Part shown: positions 43,999 to 57,020 of the stretch, piece after piece | Layout: every line of letters begins with the position of its first letter | Numbering within the stretch: the first letter of the stretch is position 1 | Assembly (NCBI GenBank): GCA_021234155.1 | Contig: JAJEKV010000048.1 | Coordinates: 1,453,873-1,517,872 of the forward strand | Source: Isoetes taiwanensis | Lineage: Eukaryota > Streptophyta > Lycopodiopsida > Isoetales > Isoetaceae | Reading direction: 5' to 3' | Length of the DNA stretch: 64,000 nucleotides | Notes under the pieces: generated by a model | Database searches by the model: none | What the model saw: only the letters and a program-made list of their open reading frames with translations | What the model was told of the DNA's origin: nothing | Made by a program: the position numbers and the translations under genes

Positions 43999-44410
43999 CT
44001 AATACTTATTCTATTACTTCTTCCATTAAGTCTTCAATTGAATTAGCATATAAATGTTCATCTGGCTCTGTCACGTCGTCTCTAGAAAACCTTTCACTTG
44101 TTGGTTCCATGGGAAGAGGGCCACATTAAACGTGATTGTAGGAAATTGCAACGTGAATTTACACAATATTCAAAAGCTCATGTTGTTAAACAAGACTCTG
44201 TTTCAGCAACCAGTTCTCGAAAGCAAGAAACCAGTGCAAATGTCTCTCATATTTCTATCAATAATTTTGAGCTTGAGTTTCTAAATATAGCCGCAGAGAT
44301 TTTTGAAGAATATACTTAATTACTTGATTCTGTTGCTACTAAACATTTCTCAGGGAAGTCCCAACTCCTTGGCAAATTAACACCACGTGATACTACCATA
44401 GTCAGAATGG

Positions 44411-46320
44411 CAATTTGGCTAAGTCCAAAGAAAGAAGGCAGTATTAATTTCTAAATTGAAAATTGTATCACTCTTAAGATTGAAGATTCATTCTAGTTCT
44501 TGAATTGGTGGTGAATCTCGTGAATATTAGTGAATTTGATAAGAAGATGGGTTATTCTTTAAAAAACTTATGTGGAACACCTTGCAAACCTTCAGAGGAG
44601 CGAGAAAAATTCAGGTTATAGGATTGGCTTCCTATGCGCTCGATAATCTCGAAGGGCTCCACCCATTCCGCCTCATCTCCTTTAATAGAAAAAATTGCAA
44701 TTAAATAAAAAACTTAATGGGCAACATTTCTCCTTTCCCTTTTCATCTAATGGCTGAGATTGGCTACACCAAAAAGCACCTTTTAAGGACCTTCCTTGCA
44801 CATTCCCTACAAAAATCAAGGGCTAGGATTTATCCTTTTCTTTTGATCCAACGGCCAAGACATGTGGTGCATGCCACATCCGGATCAGGACACACTGCCA
44901 CTTTAAAAAATGGACGGCCGAGATCAATATGGATATGTAACACCCCCTATGTAACCACCCCAATATCTATATAAAAAAAAAATATAGGATAGGATATCAA
45001 TTTATGATATTCAAGACATATAGATCATATTGTGCCTCTTCAGAACAAGGAATCACAAACTATAAGTTGAAATGGGAAGATGGCAAAGACCTATGATTGA
45101 AAGAAATAAACAATTGTTCCAACCATGCAAGTTACAACAAATAGAGGACGAGAAGTATATATGGAATAATATACAATCCATGCAGGTTAAAAACCAGGGT
45201 GCTGGCATTTTTGATGCTCATCCAATCCTTATGAAGAGTTTTGAACATGTTGCACAAGATGGAGAAAACAGTAAGAATATCAGCAAAGGAAAGTTGAAAA
45301 AATGCAGACCAGACATACCAGGCTATGCAAGATTGTGATGATCCTGGTACCTTGGCTACATGATGTCTTTTGAAGTATTATACCAATAATCCCTACTTAA
45401 ATATGTGCCAGCCGCTCGTGGCGGTGCCCCCTGTCGGTTTACCACCAGAAACTGCTCCGGGCGGCAGGCTCCTAAACATAAGCCGCTACTTATTCAAAAT
45501 TTTGTTCTTGGTCATCCTTGGCTGATTCTTGGCTGATTTGTGTGTTTGCAGGGATTTGCAGTGCCGACATTCAGGGTGAACACTGCCCTCTTCTGAATGT
45601 GAAACCTCTGTTACAATCTAAAATGATCTACAGTAGCATCTTAAGAAGCAACCTAAAAATAATCTACAGCAGTAGCACCTTACTTCCGGTTCATTTTAGA
45701 ATTCGAAACAGAGGTTTCAATGGAAAAACCCCCTTTTTCTCTGTAAAATCCTTGCCATCTTTGGCTGAACTGTTTTGTCTTGCCCTAGCCATAGCCAGAG
45801 CTTCACATCGCCTCTTCTGTTTCCCCATGTCGCCCCTGTCTCAGACAAAAGTTAGAGCTTAGACACCATAGCCGGAGCGAGAGAAGTTTGCCTGGGCCCT
45901 GCTTTGCCGCCCTTGTTTCAGCCAGATTAGAACAGAGATGTCTCTCTCCGGCGATGCTATGGCAGCGTGCTTGAACGAGGTAATCCAAGGTTCCTTAAAA
46001 TAAAAAAAACAGGGAAAAATCCAGGAATTTTGAATAAGTGGCGGTTTATGTATTAGAATTATACAAAGCTCATGACAAAAACAAATGGCATGGATTTCTG
46101 TGAGGGTTTTTGGAAGGAGGCAGTAGGAGCAATTTCTGGACAGTTTTGCTGGCCGAAATTTGGAGCGTCATATCTCGGCGATCAGAAATCCTTTTCAGGT
46201 GATTTTTACTTTCCTGGAAGGATTTCGAATAAGGTTTATGGATTGGGTCTGATCAGACCTAAATTCATCCGTATATGGGAAATATCACATAAAAAGTGAT
46301 GATGGGTCATAATTGTCTAC
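44411..46320. other. no recognised gene
   Basis: The region holds short ORFs only (for example 45072-45338 and 45518-45862) without domains. Words such as GATCCAACGGCCAAGACATG and GGACGGCCGAGATC at 44850-44930 resemble LTR or LINE promoter sequence, but no structure could be closed around them. Confidence 0.4.
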
Positions 46321-46324
46321 AATC

Positions 46325-46448
46325 GCATCGATCCGAGCCATCGGATCGGCATTCTGGGCAGGGACGAGTCATTATATAAGGCTCTTCTCCATTCCGGACT
46401 GGTTATCGGCGTCTTCTCACAGCAGCACTTCTTCCATTCTCGTTGCTT
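46325..46448 (+). promoter_or_regulatory. TATA-bearing repeated segment, copy 1
   Basis: The 124-bp block starts GCATCGATCCGAGCCATCGG, has TATATAAGG at 46373-46381, and continues through CTCTTCTCCATTCCGGACTG and CACAGCAGCACTTCTTCCAT. A copy with only a few differences lies at 58263-58386. The TATA box followed by a pyrimidine-rich start region is what a transposon promoter would look like. Confidence 0.6.
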
Positions 46449-46712
46449 CAATCCTCCTTTTTCAATCCTTGTTCCCAATGATCCAATCTTCCTTTCCAAT
46501 CCTTTTTCCATGACTCTACTTTGATCCGATCTTACAATTCTTTCCCGGTGAATCCCCCATAATGCAGTCTGTTCATGCTTCAATCCTCATTTTTCAATTC
46601 TTTGTCCCAACTCTACACTGATCCAATCTTCCTTTCCAATCCTTTTTCCATGCCTCTACATTGATCCAATCTTTCAATTCTTTTCCGGTGAATCCACCAT
46701 AACGCGGTCTGT
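46449..46712. repeat. ~131-bp tandem duplication
   Basis: Two head-to-tail copies start CAATCCTCCTTTTTCAATCC (46449) and CAATCCTCATTTTTCAATTC (46580). Each contains ATCCAATCTTCCTTTCCAAT and CGGTGAATCC plus a TCTGTTCATGC end. It directly follows the TATA segment and could be leader sequence of the same element. Confidence 0.75.
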
Positions 46713-48373
46713 TCATGCGGTTTCAGATGTCTTCCACCATGTTTCGCAATCCTTTGCTGGATTCTACATGTTGTTATAGCAATCCTTGGCAAGGTATGGC
46801 TCTCAACATGTTTTTGAAGCAATTTGGGAACAATCAGGGGTATGGCTCTCAAGCTTCTTTCTTTTTCATGCATGCTTTATGGCTGGTTTCTTTGATAAGC
46901 AATATTTTCTGAGCTCCATCGCAACTTTGGTTAGCATCTGGTTGCGACTCTGTGATTATAATAGGGATTGGACATGCTACTTCCACAGGGATTGGGAATA
47001 TTTTTGCTTGTGTTTGTGATTTGCCTGTTCTTTATACTTCTTGCATGGTTTCATTCTACCGGTCTGGTTTTTGGGTTCGATGGCTCAGTGATCCCCAAAT
47101 ATCCTTATTGAAAATGTAAATATGATAGCTCAGTGGATCCCAACATATCCTTTTTAGATACACCCATCCATCCTTGTTTGTTTCAGATCATTTTTATAGC
47201 AGCATGTCCAGGAGGCGGGTCATAGATGGCGCCAGGTGACCGCCTTACTTCTAGCTGGAGGTTAAATAGATGTCACAGCAGCTCAGCCGAAATTCCGACT
47301 TCCTCTCTGCTTCGGCAGCTCATCCATAAACTCCCCTCTGCCTCTATTTATGTTTTCTGTGTTCTCAGGTCCTTTTTGCTAGCGATGTTTTGATAGCAGG
47401 CAAGAGGAGCGGCCGATTTCCAGTTCTTCCGATGCGGATCGCTGCACGGCGGGCCTCCTAGGGCCAGGGATCCACCAGGCGGCATTCCGCCCATCGCGTC
47501 CAGCAAGGGCGCAGGCCATTTGGCATTCCAAGCCCATCCGTTTGGATCAGGATGCCACCGAAAGCTACTTTTGTCTCCTCCATCGATTTTTAGCTTCTAA
47601 TTGCCTTCTTTTTTTCTAAGCCTTCAATGGTTTTCTTTAACCCCACTAATGGACTCATGCCACTTCCAGCTTCTTTTAGCCGGTCGTCATTCATTGTTTA
47701 TAGGCACCTTTCTTACTCCATTTTGTGACTCAAATCTATTTGCATGAGTGCAACTTGTAACCCCGGGCCCGTCTTTTCCATGCAGCTGCCTTACCTCTAT
47801 GCATCACTAATAATGCACCACCATTCCTTATCTTAAACATTCGTTGGCGCGCATGCCAGACATCTACCTCTAAACATCTATCATTTTCCTAGCTAACAAG
47901 GTTGTTCACTTGGATTTGCACCTTTTCTTGCACTGAGCCCAACATCTGTTCCTTTATTTGACCCCTACATTTCTCAACCTACTCACTTCTTTGAGTTTGT
48001 GATTCGGGTATTCTTACAGTATTTTTTCTAATGGGCATCTTAATTTTTTGTAGCTACGGTCATTTTAACCCTTCTTTTTTTTCTCACCCCTCTTCATAGC
48101 TAGACTCGTCTTAAGTCCTCAAGGAAATTGGCATTTTTCTAGCCAACCAGTCATATGTGCCTTGGTCCTGGCATGTTTTCTATTTGGTCCCTTTTTGTTT
48201 CCCCCAAGTCCTTCGGTTGACATTGTTATTATTTTCCTGTTAATTTTTATTAGCCACGGTTGTTAGTTGTCGCATTTTACATTGATGGTCGGGTCTTGAC
48301 TCATACTAATCGGCTAATCTTTTGCCAACATAAGATGTACTGGTAATAATTTTTCTTTACGGGGCACCCTAGG
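46713..48373. other. no recognised gene
   Basis: Pyrimidine-rich non-coding DNA continues. I see no ORF with a domain and no clear repeats above 50 bp. Confidence 0.4.
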
Positions 48374-49000
48374 TTTGGCAAGTTGCAGTTTGGCATCGTG
48401 TTCTTGAGGTTCTTCTGTACAGTTTACGTTTTTCCAGCACTATCATTAGACATCATTTGCATATTTGCTATTTTGCTGTGTCTGGATGTGCCAAACATTG
48501 CGTTTGACACTCCATTGCAATTTTGTGACATGGGTTTCTATTGGATCATTTTTATTTTTGATGCTTATCTTTCTCTAGATGTGGAGTATATTCAGCTATT
48601 GTGCATGACATATTATCTTTGGAGCATTCTAATGCATGGTGCTAGTCCTGCCTAATTCTAGTTGTCTGAGGGAATTCATTTCTAGCTGGCTGTTGCGCTC
48701 TTTTTTCACTGTACATTGTGCTTTCATTGTGCATTGTGCATTGTGCTATCATTATACATCATTTGGCCGGGTAATTCATTTCTAGCTAGCTGTTGAGCTC
48801 TTTTTTCACAGGCATTGTGCTATCATTATACATCATATTTGCTATTTAGCTATGCTTGGATGTGCCCAATATTGTGTTTGGCACTCCATTGCAATTTTGT
48901 GACATGGGTTTCTATTGGACCATTTTTATTTTTGATGTTTATCTTTCTCTGGATGTGGAGTATGTTGAGTTGTCGTGCAGGTTATCTTGGGCGCATTCTA
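48374..49000 (+). repeat. dispersed repeat family, copy left of the L1
   Basis: It begins TTGGCAAGTTGCAGTTTGGC and contains CTGGATGTGCCAAACATTGC, TGACATGGGTTTCTATTGGA and runs of GTGCATTGTGCTATCATTAT. An internal partial duplicate starts near 48845. The same sequence recurs at 57021-57117 and 57363-57840 in the same orientation. Reading frames are open in places but encode no recognised protein. Confidence 0.75.
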
Positions 49001-49107
49001 ATTTTATGCTCATCTCAACTAAACCTTCCTTCTGGATATCAAGATCAAGGAAAACTGTGGCGCTAAACAGAGCGCCATGTGAACAGTGAATAGCAGGATA
49101 AGGCAGA

Positions 49108-51259
49108 ATGGACCCATCAGTGGGGTCAAGGCAGATGCATCAGATGGAAAGGGACAGAGAAGTGGAAACAGATTGCAATAGGAGGTTAGGGAAATCAGTA
49201 CAGGCACAGGTTATGACAGGTACTCATGGGAATGAGGTAGGAAATGTGAGGCAGGGTGGTCAGGGCACGGTTCCCGAGGGTACTTTTGGGAACCCTGGGT
49301 GTGGAAACCAGGATCTAGGGAAAAAGATGGCTGTCCTTTTTAGTCAGCTAGCACATTTCATGTAGAGCCAAATCATCGAGATGCTACAGACATTGGTGGG
49401 GAAAGAAGTGACTAAAAATTCTGAAAATTCCTTCGTCTTTGGCGACTGGCTGATACCAAACATGGCGGAGGGAGCGGGTATAAGGACAAGATCCCGATCG
49501 ATACCACCAGTCCAGATGCAGAGCCAACTGGTGCAGCCTCTACTGGACAAGATTAATCAAGAACAGAGAAGAATGTTGCAGAAGTAAGAGCGTAGAATCA
49601 GGCCTGAGTTTCAAGGTATTCCTTCTCTTAAACACCAGTATGTTCCAAATAGGCTTAAAGAACTTGAAACCAAAGCTGTTATTGGGTGTATTCGACATGA
49701 GGGATTCAAACTCTCCACAATCAGGGCAGAGCTGATCAAAATGGGGAAGAACTTGGATATCAGAAGCATGTTTTGGCTCGATTTCCCGTTTTTTGTGGTT
49801 GAATGTGGGAATGCACAATCTGTGCAATTCCTGCTGAAACAAGGTACCATTTTCAGAGTGAATTCACAATTTTATTTTTAGAAATGGAACGCCAAATTTG
49901 ATCCCAATGATCTTCAGCAATTATTCCATCCAGCCTCATGCTCGGTACTGGGCCTTAGCCCTGTATATTGGCATGAAGATATCTTTAAGAACCTGTTTGC
50001 AGGGATTGGAGAATATATTGGGTGGAAGGCCATCCCGGAAAGAGCACCCAGAATCTGGGTGCAATTGGATATCTCAAAAGATATTCCCAGGGAGATCAAG
50101 TGTAGTGACTATTTCGGGGGGAACAAAACTCTGAAATTGGTGTGGAGTGGACTCCCTACCCCATGCTCTATTTGTGGTTTTAGGCTACATGGGGGGTGCC
50201 AAGGGAGATGGGTAGCTAGAATCAGCAAGCAGGAGCCCAATCCTAAACAACTGCCCAATCCAGAAAAACATGATAAAAACATTGCCACCAAGACTACAGA
50301 AGGCTGGACCCCTGTGACACCAAAAAAGAAGAATAAAAATGGGAGTGCATACAAGAAGGCAAGGAAGCTGAAGGCTAAAGAGAAAAAATAGAATGAAGTC
50401 CAAAAGGGGAGAGAACTTGTCAAATTCAGATCAGAATGGAGAAAGAAACAAGAGCATCATAAGATGGTTGAGAAAGTCAAAGTCTTGGTCAGCCCAAATG
50501 AAATTCAGAAGGATTACAGGAAGGGAAAAGACCTGGTCCAACCTGACAGTATGGTCATAACTCCAGCTCATTTGCTAAGAAGTAGTAAACTTATCATAAG
50601 TGAGACAAATATCCCTCCTGTAAATAGCTCCTGCCAAAAGGATTGACTTTGCATCCCCTGTACCTAATGAATGTGCCCAGCAAGGCACTAATGAAGAGAT
50701 GCACGATATCTTGCTGCAGCTAATGGAAAAGCAAGAAGAAATGGATAATGAGATGGTGCCTGAAACACCCGCTGCGATGGTTTCTCAAGGGGTGGAGCAA
50801 GTTCCATATAAATTCTTCACTAGATCTATCATGGACTTTGAGGGAGAATCTGGAGAATCTGGAGGGGGAACTGAGGAATTAAAGTTCAGCTCAGATATTG
50901 AGAATTTAACCAATGATCTTATAAATCCAACTGGCCAAGGTGTGGTTAATAATTCTCGACCAAATTTCCTGCAACCAGATGGCCTGGTAACTGACTTGAT
51001 CAGTAGACCAATAAGTCCACTGGTTCAATTCTTTACTCTAGCTAAGGGTGACAATTCCAATAGTCTATCCAATGACCCTGTAAGTCCACAGTGCCAGGGG
51101 TTGGCTTGTCAGCAAGGTGATAAAGATGGTCTGGTAGTTGAGTTCCTCAACAGGCCAATAAGTCCATTGACACAAAGCATGACTGATCTTGAGAATGGAA
51201 ATGCAGCAGGGGGTGGTCTGCATTATTCAACAAGAAACATATCATGGCCTGGTAGTTGA
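49108..51259 (+). pseudogene. LINE ORF1 (DUF4283-like nucleic-acid-binding protein)
   Basis: The first half (49108-49590) is Gly/Gln-rich. From ~49640 the frame reads RLKELETKAVIGCIRHEGFK and later LSPVYWHEDIFKNLFAGIGE (49950), the DUF4283-like region of plant LINE ORF1. A CCHC-type finger CSICGFRLHGGC lies near 50165. A Lys-rich stretch and then an acidic region with the repeated phrase NRPISPL/SRPISPL follow (50990-51170). Stops at 49586 and 49880 and frameshifts break it. ORF1 normally coats the LINE RNA. Confidence 0.75.
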
Positions 51260-51470
51260 CACTCTGAAACAAGTCAACAGGCCAAAGTCCTAGTTTACCA
51301 AACAAGGCTGTCAACCGAGCTCAAGGGAAATAAAATACCATAACTGAAGAAACAGGGGATAAGTTTTACACCCCTTTACCAAGGAAAAAAGGAGTCAGAA
51401 AGGTCCAATTCACTGAGAACAGCCCTGCCCTTAATTTGAGGAGCCAAGGAAAAAAGAAGACTGAGGCACA

Positions 51471-54400
51471 ATGAAGATCACCACTTGGAACATGAGAGGT
51501 ATTAAAGGCCCTCTCAAGAGAAAAAGAGCCTTAATTGCATTAAAAGAGGCTGACATAATATTGCTCCAAGAACATAGATTACCAGCTTTTGAGTCAGCAA
51601 ATATTGGACAATGGATTATGCCAAATGGGGACTCTGTTTGGTCTACAGCAGATGGGACCAAAGGTGGAATCTGTATGGTTTGGCAGGGATATGATTGTTT
51701 GGAAAAATATTGTCATCCAGGAGGCAGGTGGACTGTAGCAGTATTACAGAAAGGGAAGGATACCATTGGTATTATTAATATGTATGCCTCGACTGATCCT
51801 GCTGAGAGAGAAGAACAATGGATTCAAATAAATAATTGGATTATAGGCCACCAAATTAGGAATTGGCTGATGGCAGGAGACTTTAACAATACACCTACTT
51901 GGGATCAGAAGCTTGGAAAATAATTAAACATGTCCAAGGGAGAAAGACAGGCTTGGGATAACTTAGTGGCAAACTTTGTATATTTCCCCCCGTCCTCAAC
52001 AAACAAATTCTCATGGTCTAATAAAAGAAAAGGGGATCAGAGGACATATTGTCTACTGGACAGATTTTATCTGTGGAACTCAGATCTGGAGAATTGGGAT
52101 AATTTGGTCACGTCATGCGATATTGGAAACTCTATTTCAGATCATTTCCCCCAATTTCTAAGTGATATGGCACAGCCAAGAAAAGGAGGGGATAATATCC
52201 CCTTCAAGTTCAATACATGATTGCTGCATAATAAGAGCTTTTGTGAATCTTTCTCAGAATTTTATAGACAGCTACCTAAAATTCCTTTAACTGAATCCAT
52301 GAACACCTTTGTTTAAAGGATTAAACAGGTTAAATGTTGGATTAAGATATGGGGAAGGGATTGGAATATTAAAAAAAAGAAAGGAGAAGCAGGAAATTTA
52401 TGAAGCAATGAGAGAGATAAGGAAAAATCTTTTTCAAGATAAAGATAATATAGCATGGCAGGAGAATCTAAAGTAAAAAAAAAAAATACATCAATGAGAT
52501 GGATGATGCAGGGTCAGCCTTTTTCTTTAGAGTTGCCAAAAGCAGGATTCTAAACAATGGAATTATTCAGGTCAAAGGGAATGATGGTAATATTCTTGAT
52601 AGTCAACCAAAAATTCAGAGCTTCTTCCTCAATGAGTATAAGAACATTTTCAGCAGCTACAAGATAGATGAGAAGGAAATAGATAAGTTCTTTGAAGAAA
52701 TTCCCAAAGGAACACAGATTGAGGAAGAAGATATGCTCATAATTCCTGAGGAAAAAGAGATTAAGGAGACACTACAATCAATGGCACATGGAAAAAGTCC
52801 AGGCCCAGATGGACTACATCCCAAATTTTACATGGAATTTTGGGAATTAATAAAAGAGGATTTTATCTTGTTCATTCAGGGAGCATAGAGAGCCAAGTAT
52901 TTACACCCAGCCATAAATGCAGGTCACATCGCACTCATACCAAAGGTGGAGAATCCTGTAAACTTTGGTGATTGGAGACCAATCTCCCTTACAAACACCA
53001 CATATAAGTTGTTGGCAAAAATTCTGGATAACAGACTAAAACTCAGTTTAATGAAGGTAATTAATCCCTGCCAGTCAGCCTTCTTGCCACAGAGGAACAT
53101 ACTAGATAATTACATTGGTGCAACTGAGGGACTTCACTGGAATAAATTGTCTGGCCAGAATTGCATGCTTCTCAAACTAGACTTTAAGAGAGCATATGAT
53201 ATGACACAATTAGTTGGCAGTTCTTGGAAAAGGCAATGGCTCACTTGGGCTTATCTGAAAGAGTATATCAGAAAGTTTATGGATTCAATGTCATGGCCTC
53301 ATCTGCACTCATAATTAATGGCACTCCTACAGAGCAATTCCCATGTAGAAGAGGTGTGAGGCAGGGTTGTCCCCTAGCTCCATACCTTTTCCTAATTGTA
53401 GCAGAGATGGTTACCAAATTGGTAACTCATATGCAAAATAGAGGGGATATTAATTGTCTACAATTGCCAGGTAATGAAGGTGTTTTTTCCCTGATGCAGT
53501 ATGCTGATGATACCTTCTCAAACAGGAAAACAATAGCCTTTCAAAATTTCTCAGTATGATGGAGAGGTTTGGATATATATCTGGCGTTATGCTAAACAGG
53601 AATAAATGTGCAATTATTTTAGATACACTGGAGACCGCATTACAAGGTATAAAGATTCTAAACAGGAATGAAGGTACATCAATTCTTGGAATTCCCTTAG
53701 CTCTGAACTCCTCCCTTCGAGGTTTATGGGATCCAATCATTACCAGAATTAAGAAGAAATTAGGTATGTACTCCTCTTCCCTTGCTTTGGCTGGCAGAGT
53801 GCAGATTGCAAATGCTGTAATAAGTAGCACACATGTGTATTTCTCATCTGTTATAGTTGGGGATAAAGCTTCTTACAGTAAAATTGAGGCAGCCATAAGG
53901 CAGTTCATTTGGCAAGGAGTTCACAAAGTAGCCTGGGGAGACCTCATCAAATCTAGGAAAGGAGGACTTGGTTGTAAAGATCTATTTATTCAAGCCCAGG
54001 CACTTGCTGCCAAAATGATATGGAGAGCCATTCATAACTCCTCTCCATCCCTTGCAATGAAACTGATTAGATATTGGATACAGGAGTCATACCCTGTAGG
54101 CAGTCACAGTTTAAGGCATGAACTTCCAGATTCAGCATTTTTTCAATTCAATCCATGTCCAAATACATCCAATGTGTTAAAGAGAATGTTTGAAGCCTGG
54201 AATGCAGCAACACTGTGTTATAAGCCCCAAATTCTTGATGCCAAGAGTAAAGATATCCATTTTTGTTGGCACCTAGAGGTCATACATAGTAATAATGACT
54301 GTTTAGCTCTTAAACATCCACAGAAGTATATGCAATGGCATAATGCAGAAATCAGGAAAATAGAAAACTTGAGACATGGACAATCAGCATGGAAGAAATG

Positions 54401-55108
54401 GGAGGAAATAGCAAAAGTCACGAAAGGCTCACAATTGGACAGGAAAATATATAAACTTATTATGGATAAGGTTGAGAAATATGAAGAATTATGTGAAAGT
54501 TCCAACCAATGGCAATTAAAGGGTAAGGAAGTATATTCAGTGAGAGATATCTATAAAAGCTTGGTCAGGCATAAACCTTCCAAAGCTACACAACTTTGGA
54601 ACTGTGAAGAAAAAAGGCTAGCTACTGTATGTGCTATGGGATGGAAGAATTATACAGCAAACAAGATCAAAACTTTTGGCTGGCTGATCTTGCATCAGAG
54701 CCTATCCACAAATTACAGAAGAGCAAAATTTGACAATTCTATTCTGAGATATGCCCCTTAGGGTGTGGAGGAATTGAGACATCTAGTCATGTGTTCTTCT
54801 GTCCTAAGATCCAGGAATTTTGGAGCTGGGCTGCACAGGTTAATAAAGGAGCTGCTGGAGAGTCATGTATGTTGGAGTTTCTGAATTCTGGTAACAGGTT
54901 ACTCAATACAACTAGATCCTTGTGTTGTTGGGCAATTTGGAAGCACAGAAACATGATTGCTATTGAAAAGAAAGCTCCAAATTTGATTTGGCTTAAACAG
55001 GTCTTTTTGAACTCATTGATAGATTCAACAATTGCACACAAAGCAGCAAAAGGACAGGGTTATGACAAAGAATGGAATGCCATTTGGCAAATTCCAAGGG
55101 TTACATGA
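51471..55108 (+). pseudogene. LINE ORF2 (endonuclease and reverse transcriptase)
   Basis: It starts MKITTWNMRGIKGPLKRKRA, the usual N-terminus of the APE-type endonuclease, followed by LLQEHR, GGICMVWQGYD and AGDFNNTPTWD. A stop occurs at 51921 and the endonuclease continues to SDHFP (52138). RT motifs follow: GKSPGPDGLHPKFY (52790), FLPQRNILDN (53083), LKLDFKRAYDM (53170), RRGVRQGCPLAPYLF (53349) and the catalytic MQYADDT (53499). A third frame (53556-54761) encodes the thumb and the region before the zf-RVT finger (IKTFGWLILHQSL), and 54791 on the finger itself (FFCPKIQEFWSWA). At least six frame breaks make it inactive. Confidence 0.85.
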
Positions 55109-55154
55109 TTTTTTTGTCCTGAACCTGACTATTAGTGATGTTGTTTTACACAGG

Positions 55155-55413
55155 TGCAGTCAGGAGACTCAACAGAGTGGGTGCAGCTGAGAGAGAGATG
55201 GGGGTGGCATATGATTCTGATGACGAATTTTCCACTCTCTCCGAGAGAGAGCAAGAAGACATGCTCATTTGGCTTAAGCAGGAAATGATTCATGCTTCAG
55301 CCATCAAAAAAGTACTCAACAGACCTGATGCATGGAGACATAACAACCTGAGACAGTACTTCAACCATGTTACTCATAAACTTTTACCAAATACTGACTA
55401 TTTTATCTTTTAA
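55155..55413 (+). CDS. unassigned open segment after the LINE
   Basis: After an acceptor-like TTTTACACAG at 55145-55154 the frame runs GAVRRLNRVGAAEREMGVAY, DDEFSTLSEREQEDMLIWL to NTDYFIF and a stop. Composition is charged and protein-like, with no break in 86 codons. It could be a terminal exon of a host gene interrupted by the LINE, or LINE 3' sequence. I do not recognise it. Confidence 0.25.
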
Positions 55414-56105
55414 ATCAGCAAGACAAATATACATTAATTAAAAAACCTTTACATGTATGACCAGAATCTGATCTAATATCTCAAGTCTCCAAATAATACC
55501 TCTTTCATGTTAAAACATGTCATATTGTCAACAAATAAACAGATATGTAACATTGCAGCAGTACTCTTCAAGAACCCAAGATATATGTCCAGGAATGAAC
55601 AAAAATACTGAGTATAGAGCAAAGAAACCTGTTACCTGCATCCACAAACACAAAACAAGCATAAGAATGGTTGTAAATGTAAGGGATAGTAGGTGTCATG
55701 GGTTTCTTTGAGGTTATCCCCCTTCACTATGTCAGTATTTTAGACAACATGCCAAAAGGTAATAAGAAAATCTCATGCGAGAAATAACCACGCCACACAT
55801 GTGCTCCAAATTGCCTATTCCATCGCTAATTTCAGATTTACCAGGCTTCCACTTATTCATATTTCTAAGCCGGAGTTCCCTTTTACCGATTTAGCTAATT
55901 TGTTCAGATCTTACCATACTGCAGTGATCTAGTTATTTCTCCATCCCCTACTAGCCCTGTCACCATTATTTCACTAGGCAAAATTATTGGCATAGTACTT
56001 AATACTCCAAATGCATATTACATGTATTTATCTATGATGCATACCAGCGTGGATAACTTGCAACAATTTCAGAAATATACAATGAAATTTTCAATAACTT
56101 ATCAG
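55414..56105. other. no recognised gene
   Basis: AT-rich, no ORF with features. It might include introns or 3' sequence of the small minus-strand ORF to its right. Confidence 0.35.
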
Positions 56106-56109
56106 ACCT

Positions 56110-56442
56110 TTATGGGGACGCCCAAAGGATATTGGAGATTTCCATTGAGATGCCATCGGATCTGCTGGTTGCCACGTTATTGTGTATGATCCCATCTCCA
56201 TCATTGATAATTGCATTTGCATCCCCCTGGCCATTAGTATCCTCTCCTCCTTTCTGGCATTCCTTATCTGCTGAATTACTACCACCAGAGGCAGGGGAAA
56301 TCACAGAACTTCTATACTGAAATATCTTCTTGCTGCCACTAGACTTCAACTTCTCATCTGCAATCCTTTTCCTAGTGACATAGTTAAGATCACCCTTCTT
56401 TACGGGCATGATTGGCGTAGCCTTACATAGCACGAAAAACAA
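56110..56442 (-). CDS. possible first exon or small gene with upstream TATA box
   Basis: A 110-codon minus ORF has a second ATG at 56409 giving MPVKKGDLNYVTRKRIADEK, then KLKSSGSKKIFQYRSS and an acidic, Gly/Asn-rich tail. CTATATAAG at 56504-56496 sits about 90 bp upstream of the second ATG, a sensible promoter position. I do not recognise the product. No splice partner was found. Confidence 0.3.
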   Translation of the reverse strand: MFFVLCKATPIMPVKKGDLNYVTRKRIADEKLKSSGSKKIFQYRSSVISPASGGSNSADKECQKGGEDTNGQGDANAIINDGDGIIHNNVATSRSDGISMEISNILWASP

Positions 56443-56505
56443 TCCTAGCCCGGCGGAATGCCCCGGACTTTGTTTTTCCAGCCCATCATATGTTTCTTAT
56501 ATAGC

Positions 56506-57020
56506 AAGAACCAGCACTTAATACCGACAGTTCTGGAGTGAGCATACCCCAGCCGGTTGTTTGGCGTCTTTGTCCATGTCCCATCCGAGCAAGTTTTATT
56601 TTTCGTGCCCTAAAGATTGATATGCAATTTCTTCACGCCATATTTCTACAAATTACATTTTACCTATTTTTGTTTGTTAAAGTCCAAATGTTAGGTTCAC
56701 TCCATACAAAATTCCAATGTAATTTTAAGATCTACTATACCCTTGTCCATGAATAGGAACCACAAATTCTCACTTTCCACATATGCTTCCATCTTCAAAA
56801 ATATCCCTAGTCACATGTTTTAACTTCCTTTCATGGCAATCGAAGTCTAATAGGTGTGATCATTGTCTTGTCCATCACCTATATATGTCAAATGCTAATA
56901 ATAAAAATAATAAAAAAAAAAAAAAAAAAAACGTTCCTTCTGGATTTTCCTCTTAATTTGTGCTCACATATCTGCCCCTTCTACCTCAATCTCCTCCCTT
57001 ATTCATCGCACACATATCAT
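56506..57020. other. no recognised gene; A-rich tract
   Basis: A run of about 20 A at 56912-56931, after AATAAAAATAAT, might be the tail of an inserted element. Otherwise nothing is recognised. Confidence 0.35.

Larger units (their letters stand above)
40590..44410 (+). pseudogene. copia-like gag-protease relic, split by an insertion
   Basis: Frame-broken plus-strand sequence reads like a gag: THPVLDVENYFTWRDIFEMN after a short duplication (40600-40760), then EDYTNMRDYLQQFKALREKF (41017 on) and STAKASLPSNTYS. It is interrupted at 41281-43998 and resumes with ITSSIKSSIELAYKCSSGS, a damaged zinc knuckle (CWFHGEEGHIKRDC, second Cys replaced by His) and LLDSVATKHFSG (protease DSG changed to DSV). 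It is non-functional and differs from the element at 32.6 kb. Whether the LTR lies in the 39.8-40.1 kb repeats is unknown. Confidence 0.65.
49090..55110 (+). mobile_element. near full-length but broken L1-type LINE
   Basis: ORF1 (49108-51259) and ORF2 (51471-55108) are in the normal order and orientation, 210 bp apart. Each has several stops or frameshifts. No long poly-A tail is visible at the 3' side; the end may be near 55110 or as far as the A-rich stretch at ~55440. The 5' border just after the dispersed repeat (49000-49090) is inferred. It is larger and more complete than the other LINE pieces in the window. Confidence 0.85.

Noticed and set aside
53450-53830. Minus-strand ORFs opposite the LINE ORF2
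   Set aside because: They are shadows of the coding strand, which has reverse transcriptase motifs.
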